Shown here piece by piece: positions 10,852-23,333 of a stretch of DNA of 64,000 nucleotides. How positions within the stretch are numbered: position 1 is the first letter of the stretch; each line of letters starts with the position of its first letter. A model generated the notes under the pieces. That model ran no database searches, was not told the DNA's origin, and worked only from the letters and a program-made list of their open reading frames with translations. Source of the stretch: Setoptus koraiensis (Eukaryota > Arthropoda); contig CM106585.1 of the NCBI GenBank assembly GCA_048013815.1, positions 10,726,001 to 10,790,000 on the forward strand. Direction: 5' to 3'. A program made the position numbers and the translations under genes.

Positions 10852-11580
10852 AGTTTCTGCTTAAATTGTCATGAACGTTGCATAGCTAATGAACGTCACT
10901 TAGTGAATATTCTTTCGCAAATTCTGGAGAGAGTTAAAAGACTAATAATGTCTGAAAGGGATTGCCGAGAGAGGATAAAGGATTCACCTACACTATAATC
11001 ATTTTGTAGCGAAAATCCTTTCATTTGGATTGCCTGTTGGATGCAATAATTGAATAAATACTTTTTAGCGGCCACAAGTCATTAGAGCTTTTAGGGTTAC
11101 TAAATAAATGTTATTTGAATGTTGTCCAATCATGATATCATATACATGTGAGGGCCAAACGTCAATCTCTTCGGAGGAAGCAAATAAGAAGACGAAACTA
11201 GTATGTATGCTGTTTTGTCACTCTTGTTTTGGGATATACTCACTTTGGTGATTTATTGATCTCGCGGAAAAATCTTGCTGGAAAAATCACAATTGTATAG
11301 ACTGTTCTACATAGTGATCAAATCAGATGCAAAGTTTTGTGCACTCACAAGCACAGACTCTGTTTTTCCCGCCGTTGTGCCTCATATTTCTGCGGCGCCT
11401 AACGCAACAATCCCGAGCAATTGAACTGAATAATCACCATCTGTGCGGTGAAAGCATTTTCATTTCTGCACAGACCTCAATATCACAACTATGCTGGAGG
11501 TATCAGCAGATTTCCATACGGTACAGTAGGCAATTTAATTATTTACACGTTTCTTACTTCAATTCTTTACATTTGTGAGA

Positions 11581-11612
<32 letters not shown>

Positions 11613-11708
11613 CGCAGCTCGATGGTATGGTATCACAACTGCTATTTTGTATTTTAGATTTATCACTAGACAATTTATTCACTGGCCGACTATAACTATT
11701 GCAACAAC
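10852..11708. other. Intergenic, no gene seen
   Basis: Carbonic anhydrase 3' UTR with AATAAA at 11053, then AT-rich DNA with a (TA)n run near 11580-11602. The 83-codon frame at 11327 has no recognisable features and is probably the DUSP12 5' flank. Confidence 0.5.
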
Positions 11709-12782
11709 ATGGTCTGGCCCAACCATGGGCGATGCTCTGAAATACTGCCTCGTTTGTATTTAGGAAATATGATAACGGCCAAAAGCAATCGAGAACTAAC
11801 CAGTCTGGGAATATCCGATCTTCTCACTATTGAAACAGCCCCATTGGAACTAAAGGAACTGCCCGAGTGCATCAAACAATATCTATTTATCTACGCCATG
11901 GATCATCCCTGTCAAGATATTATATCGGACTTTGAGAAATCATTTAATTTCATCCACGAAGCCTTAACCGATCCCGATAGAAAGGTCCTAGTTCACTGTA
12001 GGGCTGGCGTGTCGAGATCGGCATCTCTCGTGATTGCTTACGTGATGAAAGCAAAAAATATACCATTTCAGGCTGCCCACGATTTTACACAAAACGCAAG
12101 AGAAATAATACAACCAAATGAAGGATTCATTGAACAATTGAAGCTATATCAAAAAATGAAATGTAACATTGATCTCAGTAATAGAGATTACAGATATGTC
12201 TGTCTCATGTCATTGTTATTTGAACACAGGCTACCGCCATTGGCAAAAACAACATTAATTACAGAGCCCTACATAGCCCGTGTTGACCCCTCAATATTCA
12301 GAATAAGTTCAGGTAGAGAAAGAATGAGGTTCATATCTTCCCAGACCAATGATAAAAAGAACACCGAGCACATACTTAACATATACTTTGCAAAGCTTAA
12401 GCCAAACTTTCTATCAGATTTATATCAACCCGAAAGCGCGTATAGATGCGCAAAATGTCGAACTATAGTCTTCTATGAAATCAACGTGCTTCAGCCACTG
12501 TCCGCAGAATTTACAATCAATACAAACGCAAATGAGGATAGTCATTATGTTGAAGATTGTGGCAATATCTATATCGAACCACAGCGTTGGACTAAATACA
12601 ATAACAAAGAAGGTTCTGGAATAATAAAATGTTTTAAGTGCCACTATAAATTGGGTGACTACAATTGGAACTGTGAAGATTCGTGTGTTACGCCATTAAG
12701 AACTTGCTTGGAGCACATGATGCTAAGAGATGTCAGCATGGTTAAGATTAGTAAAAAGAAAGTCGACGCGCCGTCATTGTGA
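11709..12782 (+). CDS. DUSP12: Dual-specificity phosphatase 12 (YVH1 type)
   Basis: Single exon of 357 residues (human DUSP12 is 340). The N-terminal dual-specificity phosphatase domain, about residues 8-150, carries the catalytic HCRAGVSRSAS loop (HCx5R), the upstream general-acid Asp region (AMDHPCQDI) and AYVMK after the P-loop. The C-terminal domain, about 235-345, shows two CxxC pairs, YRCAKC and IKCFKC, followed by KLGDYNW. This is the zinc-binding module that distinguishes DUSP12/YVH1 from other small phosphatases. YVH1 acts in late 60S ribosome maturation (Mrt4 release) in yeast and human. ATG at 11709 is in good context (AACATGG) and is the first in frame. Downstream the gene is convergent with the muHD gene on the other strand, about 380 bp away. 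Confidence 0.95.
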   Translation: MVWPNHGRCSEILPRLYLGNMITAKSNRELTSLGISDLLTIETAPLELKELPECIKQYLFIYAMDHPCQDIISDFEKSFNFIHEALTDPDRKVLVHCRAGVSRSASLVIAYVMKAKNIPFQAAHDFTQNAREIIQPNEGFIEQLKLYQKMKCNIDLSNRDYRYVCLMSLLFEHRLPPLAKTTLITEPYIARVDPSIFRISSGRERMRFISSQTNDKKNTEHILNIYFAKLKPNFLSDLYQPESAYRCAKCRTIVFYEINVLQPLSAEFTINTNANEDSHYVEDCGNIYIEPQRWTKYNNKEGSGIIKCFKCHYKLGDYNWNCEDSCVTPLRTCLEHMMLRDVSMVKISKKKVDAPSL

Positions 12783-13161
12783 TACACAAAATGTTTACTT
12801 TTTATTAAGTTCATTTATATTTCGAAGAATGACAGAATAGACATGAATCATGAATATCAACTGGTACTCAACCCAAAATATAAAGCTTTAGGAGCATGTT
12901 TTGGTATAAATTATCAGTATATCCCGAGAATAATTTGATAATTGTTTTTCTTTTGAATCGGAGAGGCTTGGCTCTTTAAGTTGCTTTTATAGTACATGAT
13001 ATAATTTCCGATATTATATATTCAATGTTTAATGACTAGAATATCCTAAAGACAGGATATTTTTAGCAGTATCCTAACATCACAAATTGGTTGTATATGA
13101 TTTGTTGTCGTTGAGTTCATTCCGTTGGGGGGTTAAAAATTTTTTATAATTAGTGAAGGGT
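12783..13161. other. Shared 3' region of two convergent genes
   Basis: AT-rich. TTTATT at 12801-12806 is an AATAAA signal for the minus-strand muHD gene. If used, that transcript's 3' end reaches almost to the DUSP12 stop codon. Confidence 0.5.
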
Positions 13162-15225
13162 TCAAGCAGACACTAAAGGCTCACAAAGAAATCGCCCCGC
13201 TCTAACTTCTGATTTGAACAATGACACTCTATATCCAGGGGCGACTAGTTTCAGTTGTAAACCAGATAGAGATTTTGAAGGAATGGCAAACTGTACGTTG
13301 ACGAGACTCGGTTTGGTTGGTCCGGAGCTAAGGTCGAATCTTGCTAACAAAGATCCTATACAAGTTGTAGAATCGACAGCTTGCATCATGTCACTAAATG
13401 TCCAGCTCAATTCAGATGTGCTCACATCCCATTGTCCTTGTGGTTTACTTTGGAATGACGTTACCCCTCCATCTACTCTGAGTGAAAACTTCAAATCTTT
13501 TATATCAGAGATGGTCAATCCAGAACTATTATAAAGATCATTGTACTTCAAATCAATTCTAAGCTTTGTTGTGTTTGGATCACACTGCCAATGCGAGATC
13601 ATTTGTAGGGGGCTAGAATTTGATTGCAAATCTTCCTGTTTCAGCGTATAGCGTAGAATCTCAATATTATAATATTTTGCTAACGGTTTCTGCCGATTCA
13701 ATTCCAGGATATGTCGCGAGAATGAGGGCATGTCAACCTCGTAGGGGCCTTCAAACGAGTCGTTTCTTGCTTGATTATCTTTTTTTATCAACTCTTGATT
13801 ACAGTACAATTTTTTCAGTCTTGCGACGTTCTCTAACCGAAAGCATAGCTTTGACATACCCATTCCAGGAGGCACTTTAGTGAGATTAGCCGGCACAGCT
13901 ATTTTAACATATCCAAGAAGCTGTACGATACAATCTTTTTCGTTTCCTCTAAATGTTGCATTGATAGACTCTTGATTCGCTACAGCAATGATGACTGGTT
14001 TGTTGTCAGACTTAGCGAGTGTTTTTTCTCTATAGAAACTGTCGTTCATATGACTATGAGATAGTCTGCCGTTGATAGTTGGGGGGTTGAACCCGAATGG
14101 ATCATGGTTTCCTTGATGGGAACTTAGTTTGTTGTTCCCAGGTTTCGTCAAACCTAACTGCTGGTGTGCTGGAATCGGTCTGCTAGGCAGTACGTCCAGC
14201 ATAAGATTCGAGTCGACTTGGATGGGCTCCTTCTTCAAAGTAGATACATTAGAGAATAGTTCATTTAAGTCTGCATATCTATCGTTGACGACAGGCGATT
14301 GTGCCTGTTGAGTTTGGGATGGTTTGAGTATAGAAGAATATTCATCGTCTTTCAAGCCGATTGAGGATCGTCTTAGGTTGTTGTTGTTCAATGAAGGTGC
14401 TGCATTGTTGACAGCATGAGTGTTGAGATTATATTGTGATAAATGTAAAGGTAAATTTGTACTTTTATGGTGTCTCCTTGTAGCTTGTTTGGCCAGGTTT
14501 AGATTTCCTAAGGGTTTCCATGCCTCCACTGTTGCCCTCAATTCATCTACAGAGGCACTCAGTTTGCTAGGAGTCACTTGAGACAATGGCTTGATATTAA
14601 TATTGATCTTTTTATTGGCCGGATCTTGGTCATCATCGTCCCAATCTGAATCACTTTCCGAATCTGAGTTGCTAACTCCATTATTTGTTGTTCTGCTAGC
14701 TGAGCTTGATTTACTCTGACTGTCAAATTGATTGGAGGCTCTCATGCGACGACTAATTTCAGATAATGGTGACGATGTTGCCGATGTGGACATGGCTGAG
14801 GATGATGAGTTGAAAGAGGGCTTCTTTGTGATTGGTTGTTCCTGGCCATTTCTATCACGCGCGCTACTTCTATTTGTAAAGTTATTGAAATCTTTGATAG
14901 AGCCACTTGTTGTTGTGGAGTCTGATGTGTTAGTGATGCTAACAACTGAGTTAGTTTTACGATTCATGTTATAGCTTATAAATAGGTCTGGGTTTATTTG
15001 GGGATCTGATGATAATTGTTGTTGTTGTTGTTGTTGAGCTGCTTGTGTAAAATGTCCATTATGCCTGAGCTCTTTTTCATTGGGTATCGGGACTGAAAGT
15101 AGCACACCGCTTTCGCTATTGATGTTCTTTTGTAATGTTGTTGCGTTGTTGGCATCATCAATTTGTAACTTTTTGTTCTTATGCAGAAAATTGAAATTAA
15201 ATGAAAGTTCCTTGAATGAACCCAT
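13162..15225 (-). CDS. Mu-homology-domain endocytic adaptor (FCHO/SGIP1 type, no F-BAR)
   Basis: One exon of 687 residues. The last 280 residues (about 408-687) form a muHD, starting KPVIIAVANQESINATFRG. It contains the family signature ISHWQCDPNTTKLRIDLKYN, close to the WKCD..T.LRVDYKYN of FCHO1/2 and SGIP1, and ends GYRVSLFKSEVRAGRFL. This domain binds Eps15 and other clathrin-pit components. The N-terminal 400 residues are low-complexity Ser/Asn/Gln with an acidic patch (DSESDSDWDDDDQD). They contain no F-BAR domain, as in SGIP1 and unlike FCHO. A short stretch MGSFKELSFNFNF at the start does not match a domain I know. Either this is an SGIP1-like gene or an F-BAR exon lies far upstream. 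ATG at 15225 is followed by an open frame with no need for splicing. Confidence 0.82.
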   Translation of the reverse strand: MGSFKELSFNFNFLHKNKKLQIDDANNATTLQKNINSESGVLLSVPIPNEKELRHNGHFTQAAQQQQQQQLSSDPQINPDLFISYNMNRKTNSVVSITNTSDSTTTSGSIKDFNNFTNRSSARDRNGQEQPITKKPSFNSSSSAMSTSATSSPLSEISRRMRASNQFDSQSKSSSASRTTNNGVSNSDSESDSDWDDDDQDPANKKININIKPLSQVTPSKLSASVDELRATVEAWKPLGNLNLAKQATRRHHKSTNLPLHLSQYNLNTHAVNNAAPSLNNNNLRRSSIGLKDDEYSSILKPSQTQQAQSPVVNDRYADLNELFSNVSTLKKEPIQVDSNLMLDVLPSRPIPAHQQLGLTKPGNNKLSSHQGNHDPFGFNPPTINGRLSHSHMNDSFYREKTLAKSDNKPVIIAVANQESINATFRGNEKDCIVQLLGYVKIAVPANLTKVPPGMGMSKLCFRLENVARLKKLYCNQELIKKDNQARNDSFEGPYEVDMPSFSRHILELNRQKPLAKYYNIEILRYTLKQEDLQSNSSPLQMISHWQCDPNTTKLRIDLKYNDLYNSSGLTISDIKDLKFSLRVDGGVTSFQSKPQGQWDVSTSELSWTFSDMMQAVDSTTCIGSLLARFDLSSGPTKPSLVNVQFAIPSKSLSGLQLKLVAPGYRVSLFKSEVRAGRFLCEPLVSA

Positions 15226-17035
15226 TTAACAAAAATAATTTGTTTTCTCTTGTAGATAGAGATTGAAAATGATTCATAAACTGTTGCTGATTGTGTGTGC
15301 TTGGCGAATATCACTAGAGACTAGAAAATGATAATATAATGTAAGTGGGATAGTGATGATAAAATATGTTAATGATAGATCAATTTGTAAGAATTACAGT
15401 ACCTACGGATTGTGCATGAGGGGATCACCAGATGCCGATACTTACATTATTCTCCTATTCATTGTTGTTATCTAATGTAAATTTGGAAATAGTCCTATAT
15501 CGTTCAACTAGCTTGACTTGTGTTGGCGAACGAACATTATACCATCGCTCTTAATTATACTGTACATGCCATGATTCGTGAATTGTATATAGTGTGTATG
15601 ACAGTGGTTTTTCTAGCAAGAATATTGACCCTAAAGTTAATAATAATTGAATATACTAATTAGATATTTGTCTAATATGACTGAACCATGCTCGTGAAAA
15701 CTGTTTAGCAAATAATAATATCTTTTGGTAAATTATTAATGGTAATTGATTGATTGGCAACGAGAAAAACAATTCTTCTTGTTTAAATGCGCATAGAATG
15801 GACCTGTTGACAGCCGAGTTCGCTATTGTTTAGTGCAAATAAAAGAGGCTTGTGGCGAACAATAATGGCGTGGGGCTGTAATAAATCATATCGTTGTCAT
15901 TTCTGGATATTAGTGGTTAGTTAACTGGTGATGATGATAATAGTTATAATAGTAGAAATTCATTGATTGGTGATGGTATCAATAGGCTAAACTATAACAA
16001 TTTCAATATAGAATATAATATAAATAAATTGTGATATTCAAAATAGTATCTCTAGTAATAATAATAGAAGTAGAAAAAATTTATCTGTGATGGTGATAGT
16101 ATTAGTAATAATAATAATACTATCAGTAATACTGATGATTATAAAAGTATATAGTGACGATACAATGGGCGCTGCTGTTGTTGTTCCTTATCCACTAGTT
16201 CCACGTAAATACGTAGTATATGAGGCAGCAGAATGCAGTAGTGAGATAGTGGCAGCAGTGGTAGTAGTGGTAGTATGGTGGTTATAGTGGTAGTGGTGGT
16301 TGTTGGCAACCATCGGAGGCATTAATGGTGGTAGCAGTGGTAGTGGTGGTGGTGCAGTATAGCTGTTCACTGTACTACACACTGTAGCGAGAGAATGAGC
16401 GAGACTTGCAAAGAATTCATAGCCTGTACGTCTGTGTGTGTGTCTGTCACAAACACAACATCTATTGTGTGTGTTCGTTTGTATGCTCGTCTGTCTGTCT
16501 GTCTGTATATAAATATACATGCATGAGTGTGTTCGAAAGAGTGCAACTACCGTAGAAACAGATGCTGTTGTCGTTGGTAACCTTCAATCTATTCAATCTC
16601 TCTGGTTGTTGTTGTTGTTGTTGTGTTCGCTTGACTTTAACAAGCCATTAGTCGGCTATAGTCAGTCAAGCCAACAAGTTTGCCAGCTAGTCACCTGGCG
16701 GGACTTAGTGATCTGTTATTATTTAAAGGGATCAAACAATCAATCGACAGCGACAACGTCAACAACAGCGACAAGAATGAGGAAGAAGCTACCTTTTAGG
16801 CTTGTCTCTATAATTGAAAAACTTCTTTGAACTTTAATTATCGTCCCCATTGCTAGTGGTGATTGGTACACAACAAAATCTAGTCTTCATTCAGACTTGT
16901 TGTTATTGCATAATTGTCTTAGATAACTATATACATTATAAAAGTGAGTGTGTATAGTGCACATACACGAAGGCATTATGAAACACTTATATCTTATTTA
17001 ACACTTATTATTCAAACTATTTATTCTGGCGCATC
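15226..17035. other. Intergenic with trinucleotide tracts
   Basis: Between two minus-strand genes. It holds AT-rich DNA, GTAGTG/TAATAA triplet tracts (about 16080-16360) and GT-rich simple sequence near 16430-16520. TTTATT at 17020-17025 is an AATAAA signal for the TMEM272-like gene. No gene is supported. Confidence 0.5.
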
Positions 17036-18254
17036 TCAACTTTCCACTTGAAAGGCATTATGAGGGTCGAAAACCCGTGATGTAGAACCCTTCATTTTGG
17101 CCTTTTTGTATCTGTTATAAATGCATGATGCAACACCAATAATCGCTGATATAATCACTAATAGTATACTTAACGTGATAAACCAATAAGTAAAATTGTA
17201 TAACAATGAGTCGCAATACGAACTATCTCTTTCAATATCTTGATAGATGCTGGTCGTAGCCGGTAAATCCGTTGTTGTACTTATTATCGATTCATTTCCT
17301 TGTGCTGTTGTTGTTCCTGGCATTGCAGCGATTACAACATTATTTGCTGCAACAACTCCATCACTAGACTCTGTTATCGCATTGGGCTGCATCCTATATA
17401 TATAAAATGTGATCAATATGAAAATAAATATAACAACACAATTGAATATGATATTAACTACACTGGCTACTATATCTTTGACTTCATTCGTCAAATTGAC
17501 ATGATTCCTCAATATAGGCAAATCAAATCCACTCGCTAGATTGAACACGTTACTGGCAACCATAACAAACCCAATCGTGAATACTAATTTGGGTAAGGCT
17601 AAAATTATAATACAATTAAGATATTGGTATTAAAATTAGGCTAAATCAATTTGTTTTGCAACTTTCTGATAGTTAGTCTTGCGAGAAATTCTATTTAATT
17701 TACCTGGCTGACATGGACAATTGTCCAAATTGAGTAGACCTATGAAGAATAATAGTATAGGTACTATAATGGTTCCCAATAGGCAAAGCATCCATGTTGT
17801 AGTGCTGGCAAATGCACAGATTATTTCTAAAACTAATTCTAGTTTTGTGTCAGATTTAGATTTGGCATCATTCATTTTGGCTGTGAAACTTTTCTTGATA
17901 TACTCAGGCCATAATGTTATCTGTTTGAGACAATTACCGAATGTATCATTTCTTTCTTGCTCCTCGTTCAATTGCCGCGTAGACTGAGAATGTCCAGAGC
18001 TCAGCTATTTTTGATGAATTTATACAAATACACATAATGCGAAACGATAAAGAGTAACGATGAATTGTTGCAGCACGTATTACAAACGGGATAAAGAATG
18101 TAGTTTACGTAATGTAGTTTGTGTTACTTTCCATGGGTGTGAATAATAAAGGCCACGACCCGCATCCTCAACTTACGTCTATCTGACTCATGTTTTGTAG
18201 TTGTTGTTCATTAACAACCAGCTCCAATGTGCTGGTTGCTAATTGCTCTGGCAT
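17036..18254 (-). CDS. TMEM272-like multi-pass membrane protein
   Basis: Three minus-strand exons reconstructed by phase: 18177-18254, 17704-17983 and 17036-17598, giving 306 residues. The intron donors are GTAAGT and GTAAAT, with acceptors TCTCAG and TTTTAG. The start is MPEQLATSTLELVV. Four hydrophobic segments are visible: FASTTTWMLCLLGTI(IVP), LPKLVFTIGFVMVASN, VNIIFNCVVIFIFILITF and WFITLSILLVIISAIIG. The loop CPCQPALP, spanning the exon 2/3 junction, resembles the CPxxPxIP motif of the TMEM272 family. The C-terminal tail is cytoplasmic if topology is even-numbered (YNRYKKAKMK). Function of the family is unknown. Exon structure is strong; the family assignment is moderate. Confidence 0.72.
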
Positions 18255-20564
18255 TGTTAAAACTGTTTTCGCTTCCTAGTGAATAGGATATGTAAATGTG
18301 TCCTTTCCTTAAACAAGAGTCATTCAATAACTTTACTAGAAACGATCGCTTTTATAGAATGCTGCACCTCGCAATTAGTAGCCTTGATTTTCCATCTAGA
18401 TCACCTTCAGATTTCCATGATCAGAAAAACCAGAACACTTCCACCATCTACAATGAATGGAACCGGTAGTGAACGGGCCCAAAAATATTGTTGCTAATTC
18501 TATGTTGTCGTGTATTGCTCGTGAATCTAGCGGCTAAGATTACCCATATATTTTCTACGAGTAGTTGCGAAGTGTTCAAATCAATACTACTATTACTACT
18601 AACTATCTATTCAGTAACAACCGTTTGATGCTATACTGAAATGTTGAGTGTTGTGTCTCGTATTTTATTGTTTGCACTAACAGCGGGCTTGAAGAAGTTG
18701 CTTCCAATGTTATGTAACATGATGATTTGATTAACAGGTGTAAATATTATTATTATTCTATTATTGCATTATTGAACTGATAACTTGAAACTAATATCCA
18801 GCACACATGACTAACTATTCAGGTTGTGGACAAAACATAAGCATCAATGTGGCTTTAGTAAAAGTTCAACAACGACATCGACAGCAGCTTGTAGTTTAAT
18901 TGTACTGACTAACATTATCATCATCTCGATTATAATGATGATGCTTGTTGGTGCAGAAGAGTAAAGCGGCTTCCAAAATGCTCCACTTGACAGTTGAAAT
19001 AGTCGTTAATAAAATTTATCATTATGAAAGAACACACCACTGTAAACTGTAGGCAATTGATCATCATTTCCCAACATACAACAACGAAAGATATATTGTT
19101 CGAGCTTACTGGTTACTCTAGTTTTGCGACATTAGTTCAGTATCAGTAGTGCCAGTACTAAATAGCAGAATTATCCCAGATAAGAAACACGGATCAGTTA
19201 TAAATAAATAACATCAACATCATACATCGACAGACACTATAATAAAACACAGAATGAATAGAAGCCGTGTACTCATGTCTATGTGTATTGTTTTGCTACG
19301 CTTCAAGCAACATAATTTATGGTGATGTTTATTTAGCCTTCTATTTTCTCATTCATTCACTTTTGTTCCGTCAATGGACTCTGGATGATCCGTAATGATC
19401 AGCATCGAGCTTCATCAGTAGCATGGAAATTGCCGAAAATTCATTGATTTCGTTTATTTGTTTGCAAAGTTCGACTTATAGTCGAGGCATATCAGAATTA
19501 AAAATACAACAAGTGGCCAATAATTAGCAACAAAGGTGAACGGGATTTCAAGTTGATTAACAAACAACAGGATGCATATGGAATAATTTTCTGCCCCTCG
19601 AAAAATTTCATAATTAACATAATGATCTCTCCATGTCGAGCTTATGACAAAACAATTTTACGCGAGAAAGCTTTCTAATTCGATTCACCCATCAACATGC
19701 AACAACAAAGAGTGTGCAATAGTTTAAATGTTGGTTCACCGCCAGCATTATTCTCATTAGTATATACTTATCGCATGTAAATAGAATTGCTATAATTAGA
19801 CGACAGGAAACGCGCTCCTTGATGAGCAGAGAAGAGTTTGCCATTCTATGAAGCTATCCCGAATCTAATTGTTAGTCATAACAAGAAGGATAGATCTTAG
19901 TCGAGTTCAAATGTTTTGAAGTTCTCGCACAAACCGTCTGAGTAAGCTTGGCTGACAGTTGAACAATCTCATGATGAATTACATTGGCACCAAAACATCT
20001 ATAAGCTTATGATCGATAAGCTCATTCGCTCCTTCTGTTGAGGAAGGATTCATTAACATGTAAAAATCATCAGATTCTTTGACTTCAGTTGGCAGATATG
20101 TGTTGTCTAGCTCACCGCATTTCTTAAAAAAAAATCAACTTCGAACTAATAAGACACCCTCACCGTAGAAATCTGAGGAGATCCGCTGTTCAAAATGGCT
20201 TGGCGAGAGTTGAAAGATGACCGAATGCCTCACGATATCGTTTAAAAAAAATCACAATAATCTGATGACAGAATTTGGGCGATGACACATGTCGTGAGAA
20301 CGCGACTCGACAGTAACTATCATAAAGATGATGAAAACAGCAGGAGACTTAGATCGCTAATCATTCTAGTATAGTTTTACTTTATTATTATAGTAATAAT
20401 ATGTAACCTCTGTTGTGTACTAACTTGCATCATATCAAATTCTTCAGTTATGCTAAATAATTAAAATTCAACAAGATTTTTAGCTAGGTTGGTTCGTGCT
20501 TGATTATGAATACGTCAGGTTTGTTCACGTCTATTCGTGATCATAAGTGCCCCGCTCTTTTAGA
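18255..20564. other. Intergenic, no gene seen
   Basis: About 2.3 kb of AT-rich, mostly nonrepetitive DNA. I read both strands and saw only short frames with no recognisable motif. Confidence 0.45.
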
Positions 20565-23333
20565 TCACTCCCACTCGGTGGTTCCAGGAGGCTTGGGTGT
20601 TAGATCATAGAGCACTCTCGATATGGAGGGTACTTTGAGGATTGATTCGACTATCTTCTTAAAGACCTATAAAAATGAACAATACGAAATAATAAATATT
20701 AGGTTGGTTAATTTCCAAGTTTTAGTTTGAAGGCCAAAATCAATTTAGAAGTTGATAATAATACTAACCTCTGAGGGAATTTGATCATTTATTGTCACAG
20801 GAACTCCAGTCATAAAGTCTTCAGTGACGAAGGTTCGCAGTACTATTGAGTATTGACATGAGGGTTGGGGTTGCCTCAAGACAACATCACGATCAAAATG
20901 AATGGGAATCAGAATGACTGGCATCTGTGAAACTTTTTTATGGTAGTTACTTTCATGCAAAATAGTTTGTGCTCTCGAATCTGCTTCTCGGAGGATGCTT
21001 AAAACTTGAGGGGTCAGTGTTGTGGGTGTTATGTCATTAATAGTATACTGAACATTATCACCGAAAACCCAACAAACTCTGCAAATACAAAACACAATTG
21101 ATTTGTTGATAGATAAATCAAACATGATATATAATAATAATATAATAAAAATGGTATTTAGTATATAGTGAAGGTATATGTTGAATCTCAAAAGACAGCA
21201 AATTGTAGAATATGAACTCACCTATTGACATTGTGACAGATCTGTGGAATTGTTTTGGCAAGCCGGGCCATGTCGTGCCAATCTGTTGGTTCTTCGTTGC
21301 TAGACAAGGCGACTACGTATGAGTATGTCCTACAATCGCCTTGGACACCAACACTTCTGATTGGCATCAGAGTTGATGTCAATTCATATTGCTCGCTTAC
21401 TCTAGATAGAAATTGTTGGTCCTCTTGGCTGGTAGCCTTTTGTATCCTACCTATTAAGGGATGTTGACGCTTGAGCGATATCGCATAGCTCACAATAACT
21501 TTAGCTAAAACACTGGTCTCGCTGAAATCCTTCTCCATGTAGGGCTCATTCGCACATATAACTCTGATAGCCAAACCAGGACCAGGAAATGGATGTCTAT
21601 TGACAATAGCCTCTGGTAGACCCAAATCTCTACCCAAAACTCTAACTTCATCTTTGTGAAAGTCTTTTAACGGCTCGATAACTCTGCCTTTAGAACGCAG
21701 AATCCTTACTAACTCAGTATCATTGTGGTGAGTCTTGATAGCATCCGCTGATGATGATGCGAGATGCGAAGCACTCTCGATGAGATCCGGTCGAAGTGTA
21801 CCTTGACCTAGAAAGACATGATCGGGATCTAAATCCAACTGGGCAATCAAGTCGTTTGCAATCCTTATGAATGTGTCGCCAATGATTTTTCTTTTCTCTT
21901 CGGGTACTGTCACTTTGCACAATGGTTTAGTTATACGTTTCCTTTTGGGCTCTTTTGGATCAACTTGAACAGTAGTAGTTGCATTGCGGAATTGATGCTC
22001 TGCCTTTATCACTGAATAATCAGTGCGATCATGTTTGAATATAGGTAATAAGATTAAGTCAGTAATAAAAAAAAAATAGATCGGAGAAGAGTATCTAGCA
22101 TCTATAAAGTATTCCATCCAGATCACTCGATATAAAAATGTACGCGTAAACAAGAGTTGCTGCTATTATGGCTCTGTTGCCTTACCTTTAACTTCCAGAC
22201 CGAGTTGATTAAGCGACCTCTCTACACTATCACTTTCGTCTTTTCTCATGAATCCATTGTCGATATGATAAGCAATAACTTGATCGGCATTCAATGCTTT
22301 TCGGAAGAGCGCCGCACAAACCGTCGAATCGACACCTCCGGATAATAAGACCTAAAGGTAGATGTTGCAACGTAGGTGATAAGAAAGTAGTTGTAAAAAT
22401 ACGTTTGTGGTAAATAAAAATTGTTTTGACGATGTTATCGGACGCCGTTCATAGAGTTGCATGTCCTAATAAGTAGCACAGTAAACAATTTTGACGTCAT
22501 AATTGCGAGAAAGATTACATCAAGATAACTAATCGAATGATCTGTTGTCAAGTGATGTGCGTGTGTATGTAAACAAACAACAACTATTAGGTGTAATGTA
22601 ATCTACTTACCAAGACTTTTTCTGAGCCAACAGTCTGTCGAATATTTTCTATACAAGCGGGCTCTCTACTTTGCATGGTAAATATACCATGTAGTTCAGC
22701 AATTTCAAATAGGAAGTTCTTAAGCATCAATTTACCATTGGTTGTAAGATCAACTTCGGGATGAAATTGAACTCCATAGATACGCTGTTTTTCGTTACTA
22801 ATAGCGGCAACAACTTCGCCCGACATTGCTATCAGTTTGAAGTCTTGTGCAATTATTTGCACACTGTCCCCATGAGTCAGTAAGACTTGTTCCTCGGTGG
22901 CTAAACCCTTAAATAAGGGACTACCATTATCAACTTTGATGGTGAATTGTCCGTCTTCTCTGAAGTCTTTACGTTGAACAGTGCCATTGAACTCTTTGTT
23001 GATTAAGTGAAAACCATAGCATATGCCTAGCACCGGCAGACCACAACGAAATATCTGAGGATCGTACTGGCTCTCTTCGATTTCGATTGATTTAGTGGGC
23101 ACCGATTGGGTTGGTGAGGCCGAAGATAGATTAGCTGGACCACCGCTAATGATGATGGCTTTGTATTCTTCCTGCAACAATTGTTTGGCCGTTGTGTTCA
23201 GGGGCAATATGTAACATTCAACATTTAGTTCTCTTATGCGTCTATCAATTAATTTGCCATATTGTGAGCCAGCATCTAATATGGCCACTTTTTCGCTTTG
23301 CAGCTGGGTTACTGGTAGTGGTGCGATTTCCAT
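20565..23333 (-). CDS. GMPS: GMP synthase (glutamine-hydrolysing)
   Basis: Converts XMP to GMP in purine synthesis. Five minus-strand exons: 22611-23333, 22186-22351, 21222-22011, 20769-21078 and 20565-20666. Phases agree throughout (0, 1, 2, 0), giving 696 residues (human 693). The class I glutamine amidotransferase domain holds ILDAGSQYGKLIDRRIRE, GLPVLGICYG (nucleophile Cys) and VQFHPEVD (catalytic His/Glu). The exon 1/2 junction rebuilds the ATP pyrophosphatase P-loop LLSGGVDSTVC. The synthetase domain has EEKRKIIGDTF, GQGTLRPDLIES and RHPFPGPGLAIRV. The dimerisation domain includes RPIRSVGVQGDCRTY-like MPIRSVGVQGD and ends KPPGTTEWE. The order matches the eukaryotic enzyme, including the insert region absent in bacteria. 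The start is MEIAPLPVTQ, with ATG at 23331-23333. Confidence 0.97.
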
